A stretch of 64,000 nucleotides of DNA. Source: Acidobacteriota bacterium. GTDB taxonomy: Bacteria > Acidobacteriota > Vicinamibacteria > Vicinamibacterales > CAVVIG01. The stretch lies in the NCBI GenBank assembly GCA_003222395.1, contig QHWB01000035.1:62001-126000 (forward strand), written 5' to 3'. This document shows positions 1 through 9,503 of this stretch, in pieces. The notes under the pieces are model-generated. The model was not told the origin of the DNA and searched no databases. It saw only the letters and a list, made by a program, of their open reading frames with translations. The position numbers and the translations under genes are program-made. How positions within the stretch are numbered: the stretch's first letter is position 1; each line of letters starts with the position of its first letter.

Positions 1-639
1 GTTCCGACGTTCAGCCAGTTGCTCGGCGGCGAGAGTCACGGCGGATTGCTGTTCCTCCGACACAAGTTGTCCGACCTCACGGCGCTCACGGTCGAGTACG
101 ACCGCCAATTCTCGAGCGTGGGCAGATCGGAAACCTTCGACATCGAGAACACCGCCGCCGGGTTCGAGCGCAAGCTGACCGTCGCGATGCGGATCTATGC
201 CGCCGGTGGCATATCGCACCTCGGCGAGAGCAGCCTCGCGCCGGCGCACACGAGCCCGCGCTATCACGCCGGCCTCGCCTATCAGATCCGGAAAGGGACT
301 CTGGACGTGATCTACGACCGGTCGTTCGCGCCATCGTTCGGATTCGCCGGCACGACCGACAGCAAGGAGTTCTCGGTGCGCGTGTACATGCCGCTGGATC
401 GCAAGGTGTACACGCGGTCGGCGGTTTCGTGGCGTACGAACAGTTATCTGCAGGCGGTCGACACGAGCCTCGACTCGAGATGGTTCGAAGCATCGATCGG
501 CTATCTGACGCAGCCGTGGATGCGCGTCGAAGGGTTTTATGCCAGCGCCCTGCAGACGACGACGTTGCCGGGCGGCACCCTCGACCGCAATCGATTCGGC
601 GTCCAAGTCATCACAGCCAAACCGGTGAGGATCCGCTGA
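1..639 (+). CDS. Outer-membrane beta-barrel protein of the EPS/exosortase locus, 5'-truncated
   Basis: The reading frame is open from base 1, so the start and any signal peptide lie outside the window; 212 C-terminal residues are visible. They alternate polar and hydrophobic residues in short strands separated by turns (for example around LTALTVEYDR, FERKLTVAMRIYAAGG and GTLDVIYDRSF), the pattern of a transmembrane beta-barrel. The position immediately before wzz, inside an exosortase-type EPS operon, matches the uncharacterised outer-membrane proteins usually found there (TIGR03016-like), which are presumed to help polymer exit. It does not end in the classic C-terminal Phe. Its stop overlaps the wzz start by one base (TGATG), so the two are probably translationally coupled. 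The barrel class is inferred from pattern only. Confidence 0.6.
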   Translation, partial: VPTFSQLLGGESHGGLLFLRHKLSDLTALTVEYDRQFSSVGRSETFDIENTAAGFERKLTVAMRIYAAGGISHLGESSLAPAHTSPRYHAGLAYQIRKGTLDVIYDRSFAPSFGFAGTTDSKEFSVRVYMPLDRKVYTRSAVSWRTNSYLQAVDTSLDSRWFEASIGYLTQPWMRVEGFYASALQTTTLPGGTLDRNRFGVQVITAKPVRIR

Positions 640-2081
640 TGGAAGAAACCCACGTTCATGCCCTCGATTACCTGTCGGTCGTCCGACGCCGCAAGTGGTG
701 GCTCGTCGCTCCCATCGTGTCGTCGGTGTTCGTGGGGCTCGCGCTCGTGCGCTTCCTGCCGAAGGAGTATCGCTCGACGACGACGCTCGGAGTCGCGGCG
801 CCGATCGTGTCTCCAAGTCTCGTCAACCAGACGACGCTGCTCGACAACCAGGAGCGCATGCGAGCGATGTCGCAGCAGCTCGTCAGCCTCCCCATTCTCG
901 CGCGCGTCGTGCGCGAGGAACGGCTTGGATCTGGCGCGCCGAACGATCCGCAGATTGCGAGGCTGCGCCGCTCTATCGACATCACGGTCCCCGAACCGGT
1001 CGCGAATACGAACGAAATCCGTCGTCTCGATACGTTCGTCGTGTCGTTCACCGACGGCGATCCAGCGCGGGCTCAGAGAATCGCGAATCGTCTTGCGACG
1101 GTGTTCGTCGACGAGAACTCGAAGCTCCGCGCCGAGCATGCGGAGGACACGTCTGCCTTTATCGCGACACAGTTCCGCGCCAGCCAGGTGAGGCTCGCCG
1201 ATCTCGAGGCGCGCCTCCGGAAAGCGAAGGAAGCGCACATGGGCCGCCTGCCGGAGCAGACGCCAGCCAATCTGCAGACGCTCTCCGGTCTTCGGCAGCA
1301 GCTCGAGGCGAACGCGACCGCGCTGCGCAGCGAGCAGGACCGCCTGTCGATGGTCGAGCGCCAACTCGAGGGGCTGAAACAGGGCAGCAGCGACGTCGTG
1401 TTCGTTCCGCGCGGCAACGAGGCGGCGCTGCCGCCCGAGAATCGGGTCGTCACACTGCAGCGGGAGCTTGCGGCGGCGCGCGCGGTGTACACGGACAAAC
1501 ACCCCGAAGTGCAGCGCCTCGAAGAAGAGCTGGCGAACGCGCGCAAGGACGTCATCGCGGAGCGCCAACGACCGGTAGCCGATCGGCTCGCCCAGCTGCA
1601 GACCGATCCGGCCTATCGCCAGCTGGTCGCCGACCGCGAAATGGCGCGGCTGCGCATCCGCGAGCTGCAGCGCGCCGTCAGCGACGCGCAGCGTCAGATT
1701 GGCCAGTATCAGGCGCGCGTCGAGGCGGCGCCGATGGTCGAGCAGCAGCTCGCGACGGTGCAGCGCGACTACGATCTCGAAAAGCAGCAGTACTCCGAGC
1801 TCTCGGCCAAGCTGCACGCGTCGACCATCGCGGAGAACGTCGAACGCAACCGCAGCGGCGAACAGTTCACGATTCTCTATCCCGCGTCCTACCCGACAGA
1901 ACCGACCAAGCCAGTGCCGTGGCGCGTGATGCTCATCGCGATAGCGAGCGGTATCTGCCTGGGGGGCGCGCTCACGCTCGGACGCGAGTATCTGGATCGT
2001 TCCGTCCACGACGTGCACGAGCTGAAGGATGAATTCGAAGTGCCCGTGCTCGGCGAAGTGACGCGTATCCAGCCGGTATAG
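639..2081 (+). CDS. Wzz/GNVR-type polysaccharide chain-length determinant (PCP) protein
   Basis: 480 residues with the standard co-polymerase layout: a short cytoplasmic N-terminus, a transmembrane helix at about residues 20-40 (WWLVAPIVSSVFVGLALVRF), a long periplasmic region rich in Gln/Glu/Arg coiled-coil heptads (about 190-410), a proline-rich motif (PTEPTKPVPW) and a second transmembrane helix at about 428-447, followed by a short cytoplasmic tail. These proteins set polymer length together with Wzy and a partner ATPase. Exosortase-locus members (TIGR03007 type) are similar in size and lack a fused kinase domain, as here; the kinase-like partner is the next gene. The ATG at 639 was chosen over far-upstream in-frame codons because it overlaps the previous stop and directly precedes the conserved N-terminal segment. 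Confidence 0.9.
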   Translation: MEETHVHALDYLSVVRRRKWWLVAPIVSSVFVGLALVRFLPKEYRSTTTLGVAAPIVSPSLVNQTTLLDNQERMRAMSQQLVSLPILARVVREERLGSGAPNDPQIARLRRSIDITVPEPVANTNEIRRLDTFVVSFTDGDPARAQRIANRLATVFVDENSKLRAEHAEDTSAFIATQFRASQVRLADLEARLRKAKEAHMGRLPEQTPANLQTLSGLRQQLEANATALRSEQDRLSMVERQLEGLKQGSSDVVFVPRGNEAALPPENRVVTLQRELAAARAVYTDKHPEVQRLEEELANARKDVIAERQRPVADRLAQLQTDPAYRQLVADREMARLRIRELQRAVSDAQRQIGQYQARVEAAPMVEQQLATVQRDYDLEKQQYSELSAKLHASTIAENVERNRSGEQFTILYPASYPTEPTKPVPWRVMLIAIASGICLGGALTLGREYLDRSVHDVHELKDEFEVPVLGEVTRIQPV

Positions 2082-2098
2082 GGTCAAGGAGCCACGTT

Positions 2099-2935
2099 AT
2101 GAGCCGAATCCAGAACATTCTCGAGAAGGCGGAACGCGAAGGCGCGGTTCGCCGCGTCCGGCCGCAGGTTGAGGACATGACGGCGGTGGGCACCGTTGAC
2201 GGACGGGCCGCGATGACGCCGCCGCTCGCCTCGCCGTCTGCCTTCGAAGCACCGGAGCCTGCGGCACCCATCGCAACGCCGGTGCCGTTGGTGCGTGTGG
2301 TCACAGGTACGCGTCTGAGTCCGCCGCTGCTCGCAGCGCTGTCGCCATCGACCGCCGCGGAGCAGTACCGCGCCCTTCGCACACGCATCGTGCACAGCGA
2401 GACCGGCGGACCGGTGAACGTCGTCCTGATTACCAGTCCAGGGCGCGGCGACGGCAAGAGCCTCACCGCTGCGAACCTGGGCCTCGCGATGGCGCAGGAA
2501 TATCAGCAGCGCATCTGCGTCGTCGATGCCGACTTTCGATCGCCGCAGCAGCGCCGACTGTTCGGGTTGCCGGAGACGCCTGGCCTCGCCGACGTGCTCC
2601 TGTCCCGCGCCACGATCGAAGAGGCAGTGATCGAGCTCGAGGAGCATCACATCTCGGTGCTGCCCGCCGGGAGTCAGTCCGCGCATCCGGCCGAGCTCTT
2701 CGGCACCACGACGATGCGCCGAACGCTCGAGACGCTGCGTTCACGGTTCGATCGCATCGTCATCGATTCGCCGGCGGCGACGCCGCTGGCCGACGTCGGG
2801 ATCCTCGCGCCGCTCGTCGACAGCATCGTCCTGATCGTCCGCGCCGGGTACACGTCGAAGCCGGCCATTCACGACGCCATCGCGGCCATCGATGCCGCGA
2901 AGCTGCTGGGCGTCGTCTTGAACGAAGCGGCGTAG
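2099..2935 (+). CDS. CpsD/CapB-family P-loop ATPase (BY-kinase-like), partner of Wzz
   Basis: 278 residues. After a variable Pro/Ala-rich stretch of about 80 residues comes a MinD/ParA-like ATPase with Walker A GRGDGKS (about 115-121), Walker A' CVVDADFRSP and Walker B IVIDSPAATPLADVG. This is the arrangement of bacterial tyrosine kinases and their exosortase-locus homologues, which control chain length and export through the Wzz partner. There is no C-terminal tyrosine cluster (the protein ends VVLNEAA), so classical autophosphorylation on a Tyr tail is unlikely. A good ribosome site (AAGGAG, 2086-2091) precedes the ATG. It lies 17 bp after wzz and 15 bp before the sugar-phosphate transferase. 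Confidence 0.88.
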   Translation: MSRIQNILEKAEREGAVRRVRPQVEDMTAVGTVDGRAAMTPPLASPSAFEAPEPAAPIATPVPLVRVVTGTRLSPPLLAALSPSTAAEQYRALRTRIVHSETGGPVNVVLITSPGRGDGKSLTAANLGLAMAQEYQQRICVVDADFRSPQQRRLFGLPETPGLADVLLSRATIEEAVIELEEHHISVLPAGSQSAHPAELFGTTTMRRTLETLRSRFDRIVIDSPAATPLADVGILAPLVDSIVLIVRAGYTSKPAIHDAIAAIDAAKLLGVVLNEAA

Positions 2936-2950
2936 CGGTCAGAAGGAGCC

Positions 2951-4375
2951 ATGCAGGTCTTCAACCGCAACGTGTCCGCCAGAGGTCTGACGGTGTTCAC
3001 CTTCGAGGTCGTGCTGATCTCGGGGTCGATGACGCTTGCGGCGAGCCTTCACGGTGGAGCGGGCGGCGTGGTCGCGACCGGCTGGAAGATCGCCATCGTC
3101 ACCGCGCTGTGTCAGCTGTGCTTCTATTACAACGACCTGTACGACCTGACGGTCGTACATTCCAATCGCGAGCTCGTCGTGCGGTTGCTACAGGCCGCGG
3201 GCGCGGCGGCAATCGTGCTCGCGGCGGCGTGTATCGCCGTTCCGTCGCTGATTCTCGATTCGGGCACCTTCGTGACGGCGCTCGGCGTCTTCGTAGTCGC
3301 CGTCCTTACCTGGCGCGTCACGTTCAATTACGTCGCGCGCGATCCGCACCTGGAAGAGCGGGTGCTGATCCTCGGCACGGGCCACACCGCGCGGATGCTC
3401 GCGCAGCAGATCGCCACCCAGCAGGATTTCGCGTACCGGCTCGTCGGGTTCCTGACGCACGACGCCGGCGACGGATCACGATCGAGATCGCAAAACGCGG
3501 GGAGCAGCGGGTCGTCCGACACGACCGAAATACACGTTCGCCGTCACGACATCATCGGCACCGCCACCGACATCGATCGGCTGGTTGCGAGCCGGCACGT
3601 CGATCGCATCATCGTCGGACTGTCCGATCGCCGCGGCCGCCTGCCGATTGAAGCGCTGTTGCGCGCGAAGCTCTCCGGCGTTCGCGTCGAAGACGCCACG
3701 ACGACGTACGAGCGGCTGACCGGCAAGATCCTCATCGACGACCTGAAACCGAGCTGGCTGATTTTCTCCGACGGCTTTCGGGCATCGCGCTGGACCCGCT
3801 TCGTGAAGCGGATGCTCGATCTCGCGCTGTCGATCATCCTCGGTGTCATCACCGCGCCGCTGATGGCGGCGACTGCGATTGCGATTCGGCTCGATTCGTC
3901 CGGGCCCGTCCTCTACCGCCAGGAACGGGTCGGAGAAGGTGGACGCACGTTCACGCTGTGCAAGTTCCGCTCGATGCGCGCCGATGCGGAGGCGGGCACG
4001 CCGATATGGGCGAAGGACAAGGACGATCGCGTCACGCGCGTGGGACGCTTCATAAGGCTGACTCGTCTCGACGAGCTGCCGCAGCTTTGGAACGTGCTGC
4101 GCGGCGACATGAGCTTCGTCGGCCCGCGACCCGAACGGCCGTACTTCGTGCAGCAGCTCGCCGCCGCGGTCCCCTTTTACATGCAACGGCACGCCGTCAA
4201 ACCCGGCGTCACCGGCTGGGCCCAGGTGAAGTACCGGTACGGCGCGTCGATCGAAGACGCGATGGAGAAGCTGCGCTACGACCTGTACTACATCAAGCAC
4301 CTGTCGATCGTTTTCGACCTCACGATCGTGATCGATACGGTCAGGGTCATCCTGTCAGGCAGGGGCGCCAAGTGA
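2951..4375 (+). CDS. Polyprenyl-phosphate sugar-1-phosphate transferase (WbaP/EpsE type)
   Basis: 474 residues. About four N-terminal membrane helices are followed by a nucleotide-binding-like region (VLILGTGHTARMLAQQI from about residue 138) and then a complete C-terminal bacterial sugar-transferase domain (about 288-474) with KRMLDL, GPVLYRQERVG, FTLCKFRSM, TRLDELPQLWNVL and MSFVGPRPERP. The family initiates repeat-unit synthesis by moving a sugar-1-phosphate from a UDP-sugar to undecaprenyl phosphate at the inner membrane. The donor sugar cannot be read from sequence. A linker of about 20 residues (SRSRSQNAGSSGSSD) interrupts the middle domain. Ribosome site AGAAGGAG lies just upstream of the ATG. 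Confidence 0.93.
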   Translation: MQVFNRNVSARGLTVFTFEVVLISGSMTLAASLHGGAGGVVATGWKIAIVTALCQLCFYYNDLYDLTVVHSNRELVVRLLQAAGAAAIVLAAACIAVPSLILDSGTFVTALGVFVVAVLTWRVTFNYVARDPHLEERVLILGTGHTARMLAQQIATQQDFAYRLVGFLTHDAGDGSRSRSQNAGSSGSSDTTEIHVRRHDIIGTATDIDRLVASRHVDRIIVGLSDRRGRLPIEALLRAKLSGVRVEDATTTYERLTGKILIDDLKPSWLIFSDGFRASRWTRFVKRMLDLALSIILGVITAPLMAATAIAIRLDSSGPVLYRQERVGEGGRTFTLCKFRSMRADAEAGTPIWAKDKDDRVTRVGRFIRLTRLDELPQLWNVLRGDMSFVGPRPERPYFVQQLAAAVPFYMQRHAVKPGVTGWAQVKYRYGASIEDAMEKLRYDLYYIKHLSIVFDLTIVIDTVRVILSGRGAK

Positions 4376-5952
4376 TGCGCACGACTGAGGGACAAATCGG
4401 GGCGCCGCAAGACGAAACGCTTGCGGTTGCCCGAAATGTCTCGACCCGCTATCTGGCCATCGCTGCCGAAATGGCCATCGGGATCCTCGTGCTTCCGTTC
4501 AACGTCGCGCACCTCGGCACGGCCGCCTACGGACTGTGGATGTTGACGACATCGATCACGGCGTATTTTTCGGTGCTCGACCTCGGATACTCCGGAGCAC
4601 TCGTGAAGTTCGTCGCCCAGTACCGGGCGCGGCGCGATCCGCGCGCACTCAACGAAATCCTGAGCACGACCTTTTATCTCTTCACTGCGTTCGGCATCAT
4701 CGCGTACCTCGTCGCCGTCGTCGTCGCATTGTTCCTCGGCCGCCTCTTTCATCTGTCCCCTGAGCAAATCCACCTCGGTCGAATTGTCTTGCTCATCGTA
4801 AGCGTCAATGTCGCAGCCGGGATGGCGTTCACCGTGTTCGGCGGTGTGATCAACGGCTTCCAGCGGTACGACGTGAACAATATCGTGGGCACGATCAGCG
4901 CGGTGGTCGCCGCCATCGTCAACGTGCTGGTGCTGATAAGCGGATACGGCCTCGTCGAGCTCGTTGCCGCGACGACGGCCGTACGGCTGCTCACCTATTG
5001 GGTGTACCGGGCGAACGCCTACCGCGTCTTCCCGGGGTTGCGTATCCAGTGGAAGCTGTCGAGCCTTGCGCGGCTTCGGGAGATGACCGGGTTCAGCATG
5101 TACATGGCGCTCATCACATGGGCGAACAAACTGAACTACTCGGTCGATGCGCTCGTCATCGGGGCATTCATGGACATCAGCGCCGTGGCGGTTTGGGCGG
5201 TAGGCCAGCGTCTGGCTGAAACCACGCAGCGAATGACGAATCAGCTGAACGATGTGCTCTTCCCCACGGTCGTTGACAACGACACGGCACGTCGACACGG
5301 CCGCCTGCAGCGAATTTTCCTCGTCGGCACGCGCCTGTCGCTCGCCACGGTGCTGTCGATTGGCGGCTCCCTCATCCTCATGGCGAAGCGACTCGTCCAC
5401 GCGTGGGTCGGCGCCGAATTCGACGGCAGCGCCGTGGTGGTCCAGTTGCTCACCTTGAGCGTGATCGCGCGGGTCGGGGGTGCCACGGCCGGCACCGTCC
5501 TCAAAGGCGCCGGACGCCACCGCCTGGTCGCGTTTGCGAACATCGTCACGGCCATCGCGAACCTCGTGCTGAGCATCGCCCTTGTCCGCCGGCTCGGACT
5601 TGAAGGCGTGGCAATCGGCACAGTGGTTCCGGTCGCGGCGCTCGCTACGTTCGTGCTGTTCCCGGCCGGATGTCGCCGAGTGCGGCTGACCGTCTGGCGC
5701 GGATTCGTCGAGGCCGTGTGGCCCGCCGTCTGGCCCGCGGCGTTGATGGCCATTTACGTCGCGGCGACGCACGTGTTCATCCCCGACTCACTCGTTGCCG
5801 TCGGCGCCGAGATGATCTCGGCTGTGGTGGTCTACGCGATTGCGTTCCTCCTCGGCATCAGCCACGACGAGCGTCGGTTCTACGTCTCGAAGCTCGCCCA
5901 GATGGGCGGACGGCTGCGTCCGCGCGCGGCGGCCGTGTCGGAGGGTGCATGA
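4375..5952 (+). CDS. Wzx-type oligosaccharide flippase (first of three)
   Basis: 525 residues, almost entirely hydrophobic, with about 12-14 predicted transmembrane helices and the N-terminal polysaccharide-synthase/MATE-like pattern (VLPFNVAHLGTAAYGLWMLTTSI, YFSVLDLGYSGALVKFVAQYRA). Family role: translocates the undecaprenyl-linked repeat unit across the inner membrane. The ATG at 4375 overlaps the TGA of the preceding gene (TGATG); the reading frame extends far upstream, but that part overlaps the sugar transferase and is not credible. Its stop overlaps the next start by 4 bases. Confidence 0.88.
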   Translation: MRTTEGQIGAPQDETLAVARNVSTRYLAIAAEMAIGILVLPFNVAHLGTAAYGLWMLTTSITAYFSVLDLGYSGALVKFVAQYRARRDPRALNEILSTTFYLFTAFGIIAYLVAVVVALFLGRLFHLSPEQIHLGRIVLLIVSVNVAAGMAFTVFGGVINGFQRYDVNNIVGTISAVVAAIVNVLVLISGYGLVELVAATTAVRLLTYWVYRANAYRVFPGLRIQWKLSSLARLREMTGFSMYMALITWANKLNYSVDALVIGAFMDISAVAVWAVGQRLAETTQRMTNQLNDVLFPTVVDNDTARRHGRLQRIFLVGTRLSLATVLSIGGSLILMAKRLVHAWVGAEFDGSAVVVQLLTLSVIARVGGATAGTVLKGAGRHRLVAFANIVTAIANLVLSIALVRRLGLEGVAIGTVVPVAALATFVLFPAGCRRVRLTVWRGFVEAVWPAVWPAALMAIYVAATHVFIPDSLVAVGAEMISAVVVYAIAFLLGISHDERRFYVSKLAQMGGRLRPRAAAVSEGA

Positions 5953-6746
5953 GAGCCGTCATCCTCGCGGCCGGCAGAGGAGGACGCCTGCGCGGCGTGA
6001 CCGGAGCGCTCCCGAAGTGTCTCGCCCGCGTCGGCTCGTCCACGCTGCTCGAACGGCAGGTTTCGACGTTGCGCGCGTGCGGCATCGAGGACGTGACCGT
6101 CGTGGCTGGATATCGCGCGAGCGACGTCCGCCGCGTCTGCGGCCGCCGCATCCGGCTGGTCGACAATCTCCGGTTCGCGTCCACCAACAGCTTGTACTCG
6201 TTGTGGCTCACGCGTGCCCTGCTCACCGACGGTTTCGTGGTTCTCAACAGCGACGTGCTCTTTTCACGCCAACTGCTCGAAGACCTATTGACGGCGCGCT
6301 ACGACGACGCACTTCTGGTGGCGGCTCGCGGCGCGCGGGAATATTCCGACGAAGAGATGAAAGTGCGAATCCGCGGCGGGCGGATCGTCGCGATTTCGAA
6401 GAGCCTCGAGCCCGCCGACGCGGACGGCGAGAACGTCGGCATCGGAAAATTCGGCCGCGACGGCGCTGGCGTGCTCATCGATGAGATGAACCGCCTGATT
6501 ACCCGCGGGGCCCTTCGCGAATGGTTGCCGGCCGCTTTCGCCGCGTTCGCCCGGCGCCGTGCGCTCTGGGCGGTCGAGAGTCGCGGCTTTCCGTGGATTG
6601 AAATCGATTTTCCTGAAGATTATTGGCGCGCGTGCGGAGAGGTCCTGCCCGCCATCGATGCGCTCGACAGCCCTCGGTCTCAAACGCCAATCGCTGCGCG
6701 CGGTGCGTCCACCGCCGCCACCGGGAGAACGGTCCATCATGTATGA
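5949..6746 (+). CDS. Sugar/phosphocholine-type nucleotidyltransferase (LicC-like)
   Basis: 265 residues with an N-terminal NTP-transferase fold: MRAVILAAGRGGRL is the nucleotide-binding loop, LPKCLARVG the conserved Lys region and LNSDVLF the metal-binding Asp. The segment RFASTNSLYSLWLTR and the ending GFPWIEIDFPEDYWRA resemble the phosphocholine cytidylyltransferase (LicC) branch rather than RmlA or GalU. The product may therefore be a CDP-linked alcohol such as CDP-choline or CDP-glycerol, which would fit the CDP-glycerol transferase domain encoded at 12465-14699; this link is an inference. It starts inside the flippase stop (ATGA) and overlaps the next gene by 8 bases. Confidence 0.75.
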   Translation: MRAVILAAGRGGRLRGVTGALPKCLARVGSSTLLERQVSTLRACGIEDVTVVAGYRASDVRRVCGRRIRLVDNLRFASTNSLYSLWLTRALLTDGFVVLNSDVLFSRQLLEDLLTARYDDALLVAARGAREYSDEEMKVRIRGGRIVAISKSLEPADADGENVGIGKFGRDGAGVLIDEMNRLITRGALREWLPAAFAAFARRRALWAVESRGFPWIEIDFPEDYWRACGEVLPAIDALDSPRSQTPIAARGASTAATGRTVHHV

Positions 6747-8112
6747 ACGGTTTTACAACCTGCGCGAGAGGCCCTTCTCGCTCAGTCCAGACCCTGACTA
6801 TCTCTATCTAAGCCGGGTTCATCGCGAGGCTCTGGGATACCTGCGTTACGGCATCGAAGGGCACGCCGGCTTCGTCGTGATCACCGGCGAGATCGGCTGC
6901 GGCAAAACAACGCTGCTGCAGACGATGCTGCGCAATCTCGACCGCCAAACGTCGGTCTCACGCCTGGTGAACACGATGCTCGACGCGCGCGAGCTGCTCG
7001 AGGCCGTCATGATCGACTTCGGCCTGGACCCCGGGCAGGGCCGCAGCAAACCGCTGCTGCTTCGCGATCTCGCCCAGTTCCTCGTGGATCAGCGAACGGC
7101 CGGCCGGCTCGCACTGCTCGTCATCGACGAGGCCCAAAATCTCAGCTTGTCTGCCCTCGAAGAAGTTCGCATGCTGTCGAACCTCGAAACGGAAAAGTCG
7201 AAGCTGATTCAAATTCTGCTGGTCGGACAACCGAACCTGCGCGAAGTGCTCGCACGTCCCGAGCTCGAGCAACTGCGGCAGCGCGTCACCGTGAGCTATC
7301 ACCTCCAGCCACTCGACATCGATGAAACAGCCGCGTACGTCAATCACCGGCTGCAGCGCGCCGCCATCGGCGCACCGCTCGAGTTCTCGCGCGCCGTCAC
7401 CGACGTCATCCATCAGTACAGCTGTGGGATTCCGCGAAAGATCAATATCATCGCCGACGCGATGCTGCTGTTCGGATACGGCGAGGAACGTCACGTGATC
7501 GACATCACGTTGACGAAGGAGGTCATCGACGAACTGACGTCGATGGGTGTACTCGCGGCCGCCACCCCCCCACGCGTTGGCGCGTCATCCGAGGCCACAG
7601 CACCAGCCGCCGAGCCGGTATCGCCGGGGGCGGCAACTCCAGCTCCTGCGGCGGCCGCATCCCTGGAAGGGGCAGCGCTCGCGACCCCTTCGATGTCGGC
7701 GGCGCCAGTTCAGGCTGGGGCCGCGGCCGCCGCCGCCCTGCCGGCGGCGACGATGACAGCACCACTTGCGCCGATGTTGCATGACGGGGAACTGCATGCG
7801 CGCGAGATCCGTCTGGCCGAGCGCGAGCGACAGATCGCCGAGAAGGAGCGGGTTCTGAAGGAGAGTTATCGGCTCCTTCGCGACGTCCGGACGGCTCCCG
7901 TCACGCAACCCCCATGGCCGCCGGCAAGGCCGGCAGCCGACGGCAAGGCTGCGGCCGCGGCTGCCGTGTCGCGTGCGAGCTACGAAGGCGCCACGTCATC
8001 GTCCCACAAAATATCCCACGAATCCTTGCGTGGTCCGGAAGGCTTCTGGACGCGCCTGCGCCGCGGTTTGTTCGGCGCGGCGAAACCTGTGGTCGAGGAC
8101 TGGAGGTTCTGA
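6739..8112 (+). CDS. Exosortase-locus AAA ATPase (ExeA-like, PEP-CTERM locus subfamily)
   Basis: 457 residues. The first 265 or so form an ExeA/GspA-type AAA ATPase: MYERFYNLRERPFSLSPDP is the diagnostic opening, Walker A is GEIGCGKTT (about 51-59), Walker B LLVIDEAQ (about 128-135), and ILLVGQPNLREVL and GIPRKINIIADAML are typical. Members in exosortase loci (TIGR03015) are regular companions of the EPS genes; their exact role is unproven, possibly peptidoglycan or export-site related. Unusually, the remainder is a long Ala/Pro-rich low-complexity tail (about 275-345), a short charged coiled segment (EIRLAERERQIAEKERVLK) and a basic C-terminus. The ATG at 6739 was chosen for the conserved opening; it overlaps the preceding gene by 8 bases. 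Confidence 0.88.
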   Translation: MYERFYNLRERPFSLSPDPDYLYLSRVHREALGYLRYGIEGHAGFVVITGEIGCGKTTLLQTMLRNLDRQTSVSRLVNTMLDARELLEAVMIDFGLDPGQGRSKPLLLRDLAQFLVDQRTAGRLALLVIDEAQNLSLSALEEVRMLSNLETEKSKLIQILLVGQPNLREVLARPELEQLRQRVTVSYHLQPLDIDETAAYVNHRLQRAAIGAPLEFSRAVTDVIHQYSCGIPRKINIIADAMLLFGYGEERHVIDITLTKEVIDELTSMGVLAAATPPRVGASSEATAPAAEPVSPGAATPAPAAAASLEGAALATPSMSAAPVQAGAAAAAALPAATMTAPLAPMLHDGELHAREIRLAERERQIAEKERVLKESYRLLRDVRTAPVTQPPWPPARPAADGKAAAAAAVSRASYEGATSSSHKISHESLRGPEGFWTRLRRGLFGAAKPVVEDWRF

Positions 8113-8118
8113 ATTTCC

Positions 8119-9498
8119 ATGTCATCACCTGCGCAACAGCTGTTGAATCACATTCAGACGCGACGCGCGCGCGTCGGCGTCATCGGCCTCGGATACGTCG
8201 GCCTGCCCCTCGCCGTCGAGTTTGCGCGAAACGGATTCGCCACGACGGGAATCGACCTCGACAGCCGCAAGATCGAGTCGATCGGCCGGGGGACGTCTTA
8301 CATCCCCGACGTCCCGAGCGCGGAGGTCGCTCGCCTCGTCAGCAATCGACAGCTTCGGGCGACGGCCGATTTCTCCGCCATCGCCACGCTCGACACGATC
8401 AACATCTGCGTGCCGACGCCGCTGCGGAAAACGAAAGACCCCGACATGTCCTACATCGTGTCGGCCGTCGAAGCCGTCGCGGCACACCTTCACGCGGGAA
8501 TGCTGATCGTCCTCGAATCCACCACCTATCCGGGGACGACAGAGGAACTGGTCCGGCCGATGCTCGAGGCAACTGGTCTCAGAGCCGGTGTCGATTTCTT
8601 TCTCGCGTTCTCGCCTGAGCGCGTCGATCCGGGCAATCCGAAATTCAACACGCACAACGTCCCGAAAGTCGTCGGCGGCATCGATGCGGAGTCGACCGAG
8701 CTCGCGGCGGCACTCTACGCTGCGGCGATCGCGACCATCGTGCCGGTCGGTTCCACCCAGGTCGCCGAGATGGTGAAGTTGCTCGAGAATACGTTCCGCG
8801 CCGTGAACATCGGCCTCGTCAACGAGATTGCGCTGATGTGCGACCGGCTCGGAATCGACGTGTGGGAAGTGGTGCGAGCGGCGGCGACCAAGCCGTTCGG
8901 CTTCATGCCGTTCTATCCCGGTCCGGGTCTGGGCGGTCACTGCATCCCGATCGATCCGTTCTACCTGTCATGGAAGGCAAAGCAGAGTGGATTCGATCCC
9001 AGGTTCATCGAGCTCGCCGGTCAGATCAACGCGTCGATGCCGCACTTCGTCGTCGACAAGATCGCGGACGCCCTGAACCGGCACCGCAAGCCGCTGAACG
9101 GGTCGACGGTGCTCGTGCTCGGCGTGGCGTACAAGCGAGACATCGACGACATCCGCGAGTCGCCGTCGCTCGACGTGATGACACTGCTTCACCGCAAGGG
9201 CGCAACGGTGCTGTACGCCGATCCGCACGTGCCGACGGTGTCGGCGCGCAGCTGGTCTGGCGGCTTCGAGCTGCACGGTGAGACGATCACGCCGGAATCG
9301 CTGACGCAGGCCGACTGCGTCGCGATTCTGACTGATCACCAGGCGGTGGACTACGGCATGGTGCTTCGGTCGGCACGGCTCATCGTGGATACACGCAACG
9401 CCGTTGCGGCTCAGCATCCGAAGGTCCTGAAGCTGGGGGCGCCGAGTGCGGCGCTCGATTCCGCTGCGGCCGTGCCGGTCGAGAAGGCGGTGGCGTAG
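8119..9498 (+). CDS. UDP-GlcNAc/UDP-ManNAc-type nucleotide-sugar 6-dehydrogenase (WbpA/WecC family)
   Basis: 459 residues, the usual length. N-terminal Rossmann fold GVIGLGYVGLPLAVEF (about 19-34), conserved ESTTYPGTTEE and FSPERVDPGN segments, and a C-terminal domain with the catalytic cysteine in GPGLGGHCIPIDPFY (Cys275). GVAYKRDIDDIRESP is the typical C-terminal NAD-domain motif. The family oxidises the C6 hydroxyl of a UDP-amino sugar with two NAD+ to a UDP-uronate. SPERVDPGN and the YKRDIDDIRESP motif favour the N-acetylated sugar branch over UDP-glucose dehydrogenase. The product would make the EPS acidic; amidation by the two amidotransferases at 58308 and 61476 may then mask the carboxylate (inference). 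Confidence 0.9.
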   Translation: MSSPAQQLLNHIQTRRARVGVIGLGYVGLPLAVEFARNGFATTGIDLDSRKIESIGRGTSYIPDVPSAEVARLVSNRQLRATADFSAIATLDTINICVPTPLRKTKDPDMSYIVSAVEAVAAHLHAGMLIVLESTTYPGTTEELVRPMLEATGLRAGVDFFLAFSPERVDPGNPKFNTHNVPKVVGGIDAESTELAAALYAAAIATIVPVGSTQVAEMVKLLENTFRAVNIGLVNEIALMCDRLGIDVWEVVRAAATKPFGFMPFYPGPGLGGHCIPIDPFYLSWKAKQSGFDPRFIELAGQINASMPHFVVDKIADALNRHRKPLNGSTVLVLGVAYKRDIDDIRESPSLDVMTLLHRKGATVLYADPHVPTVSARSWSGGFELHGETITPESLTQADCVAILTDHQAVDYGMVLRSARLIVDTRNAVAAQHPKVLKLGAPSAALDSAAAVPVEKAVA

Positions 9499-9503
9499 CG
9501 GCC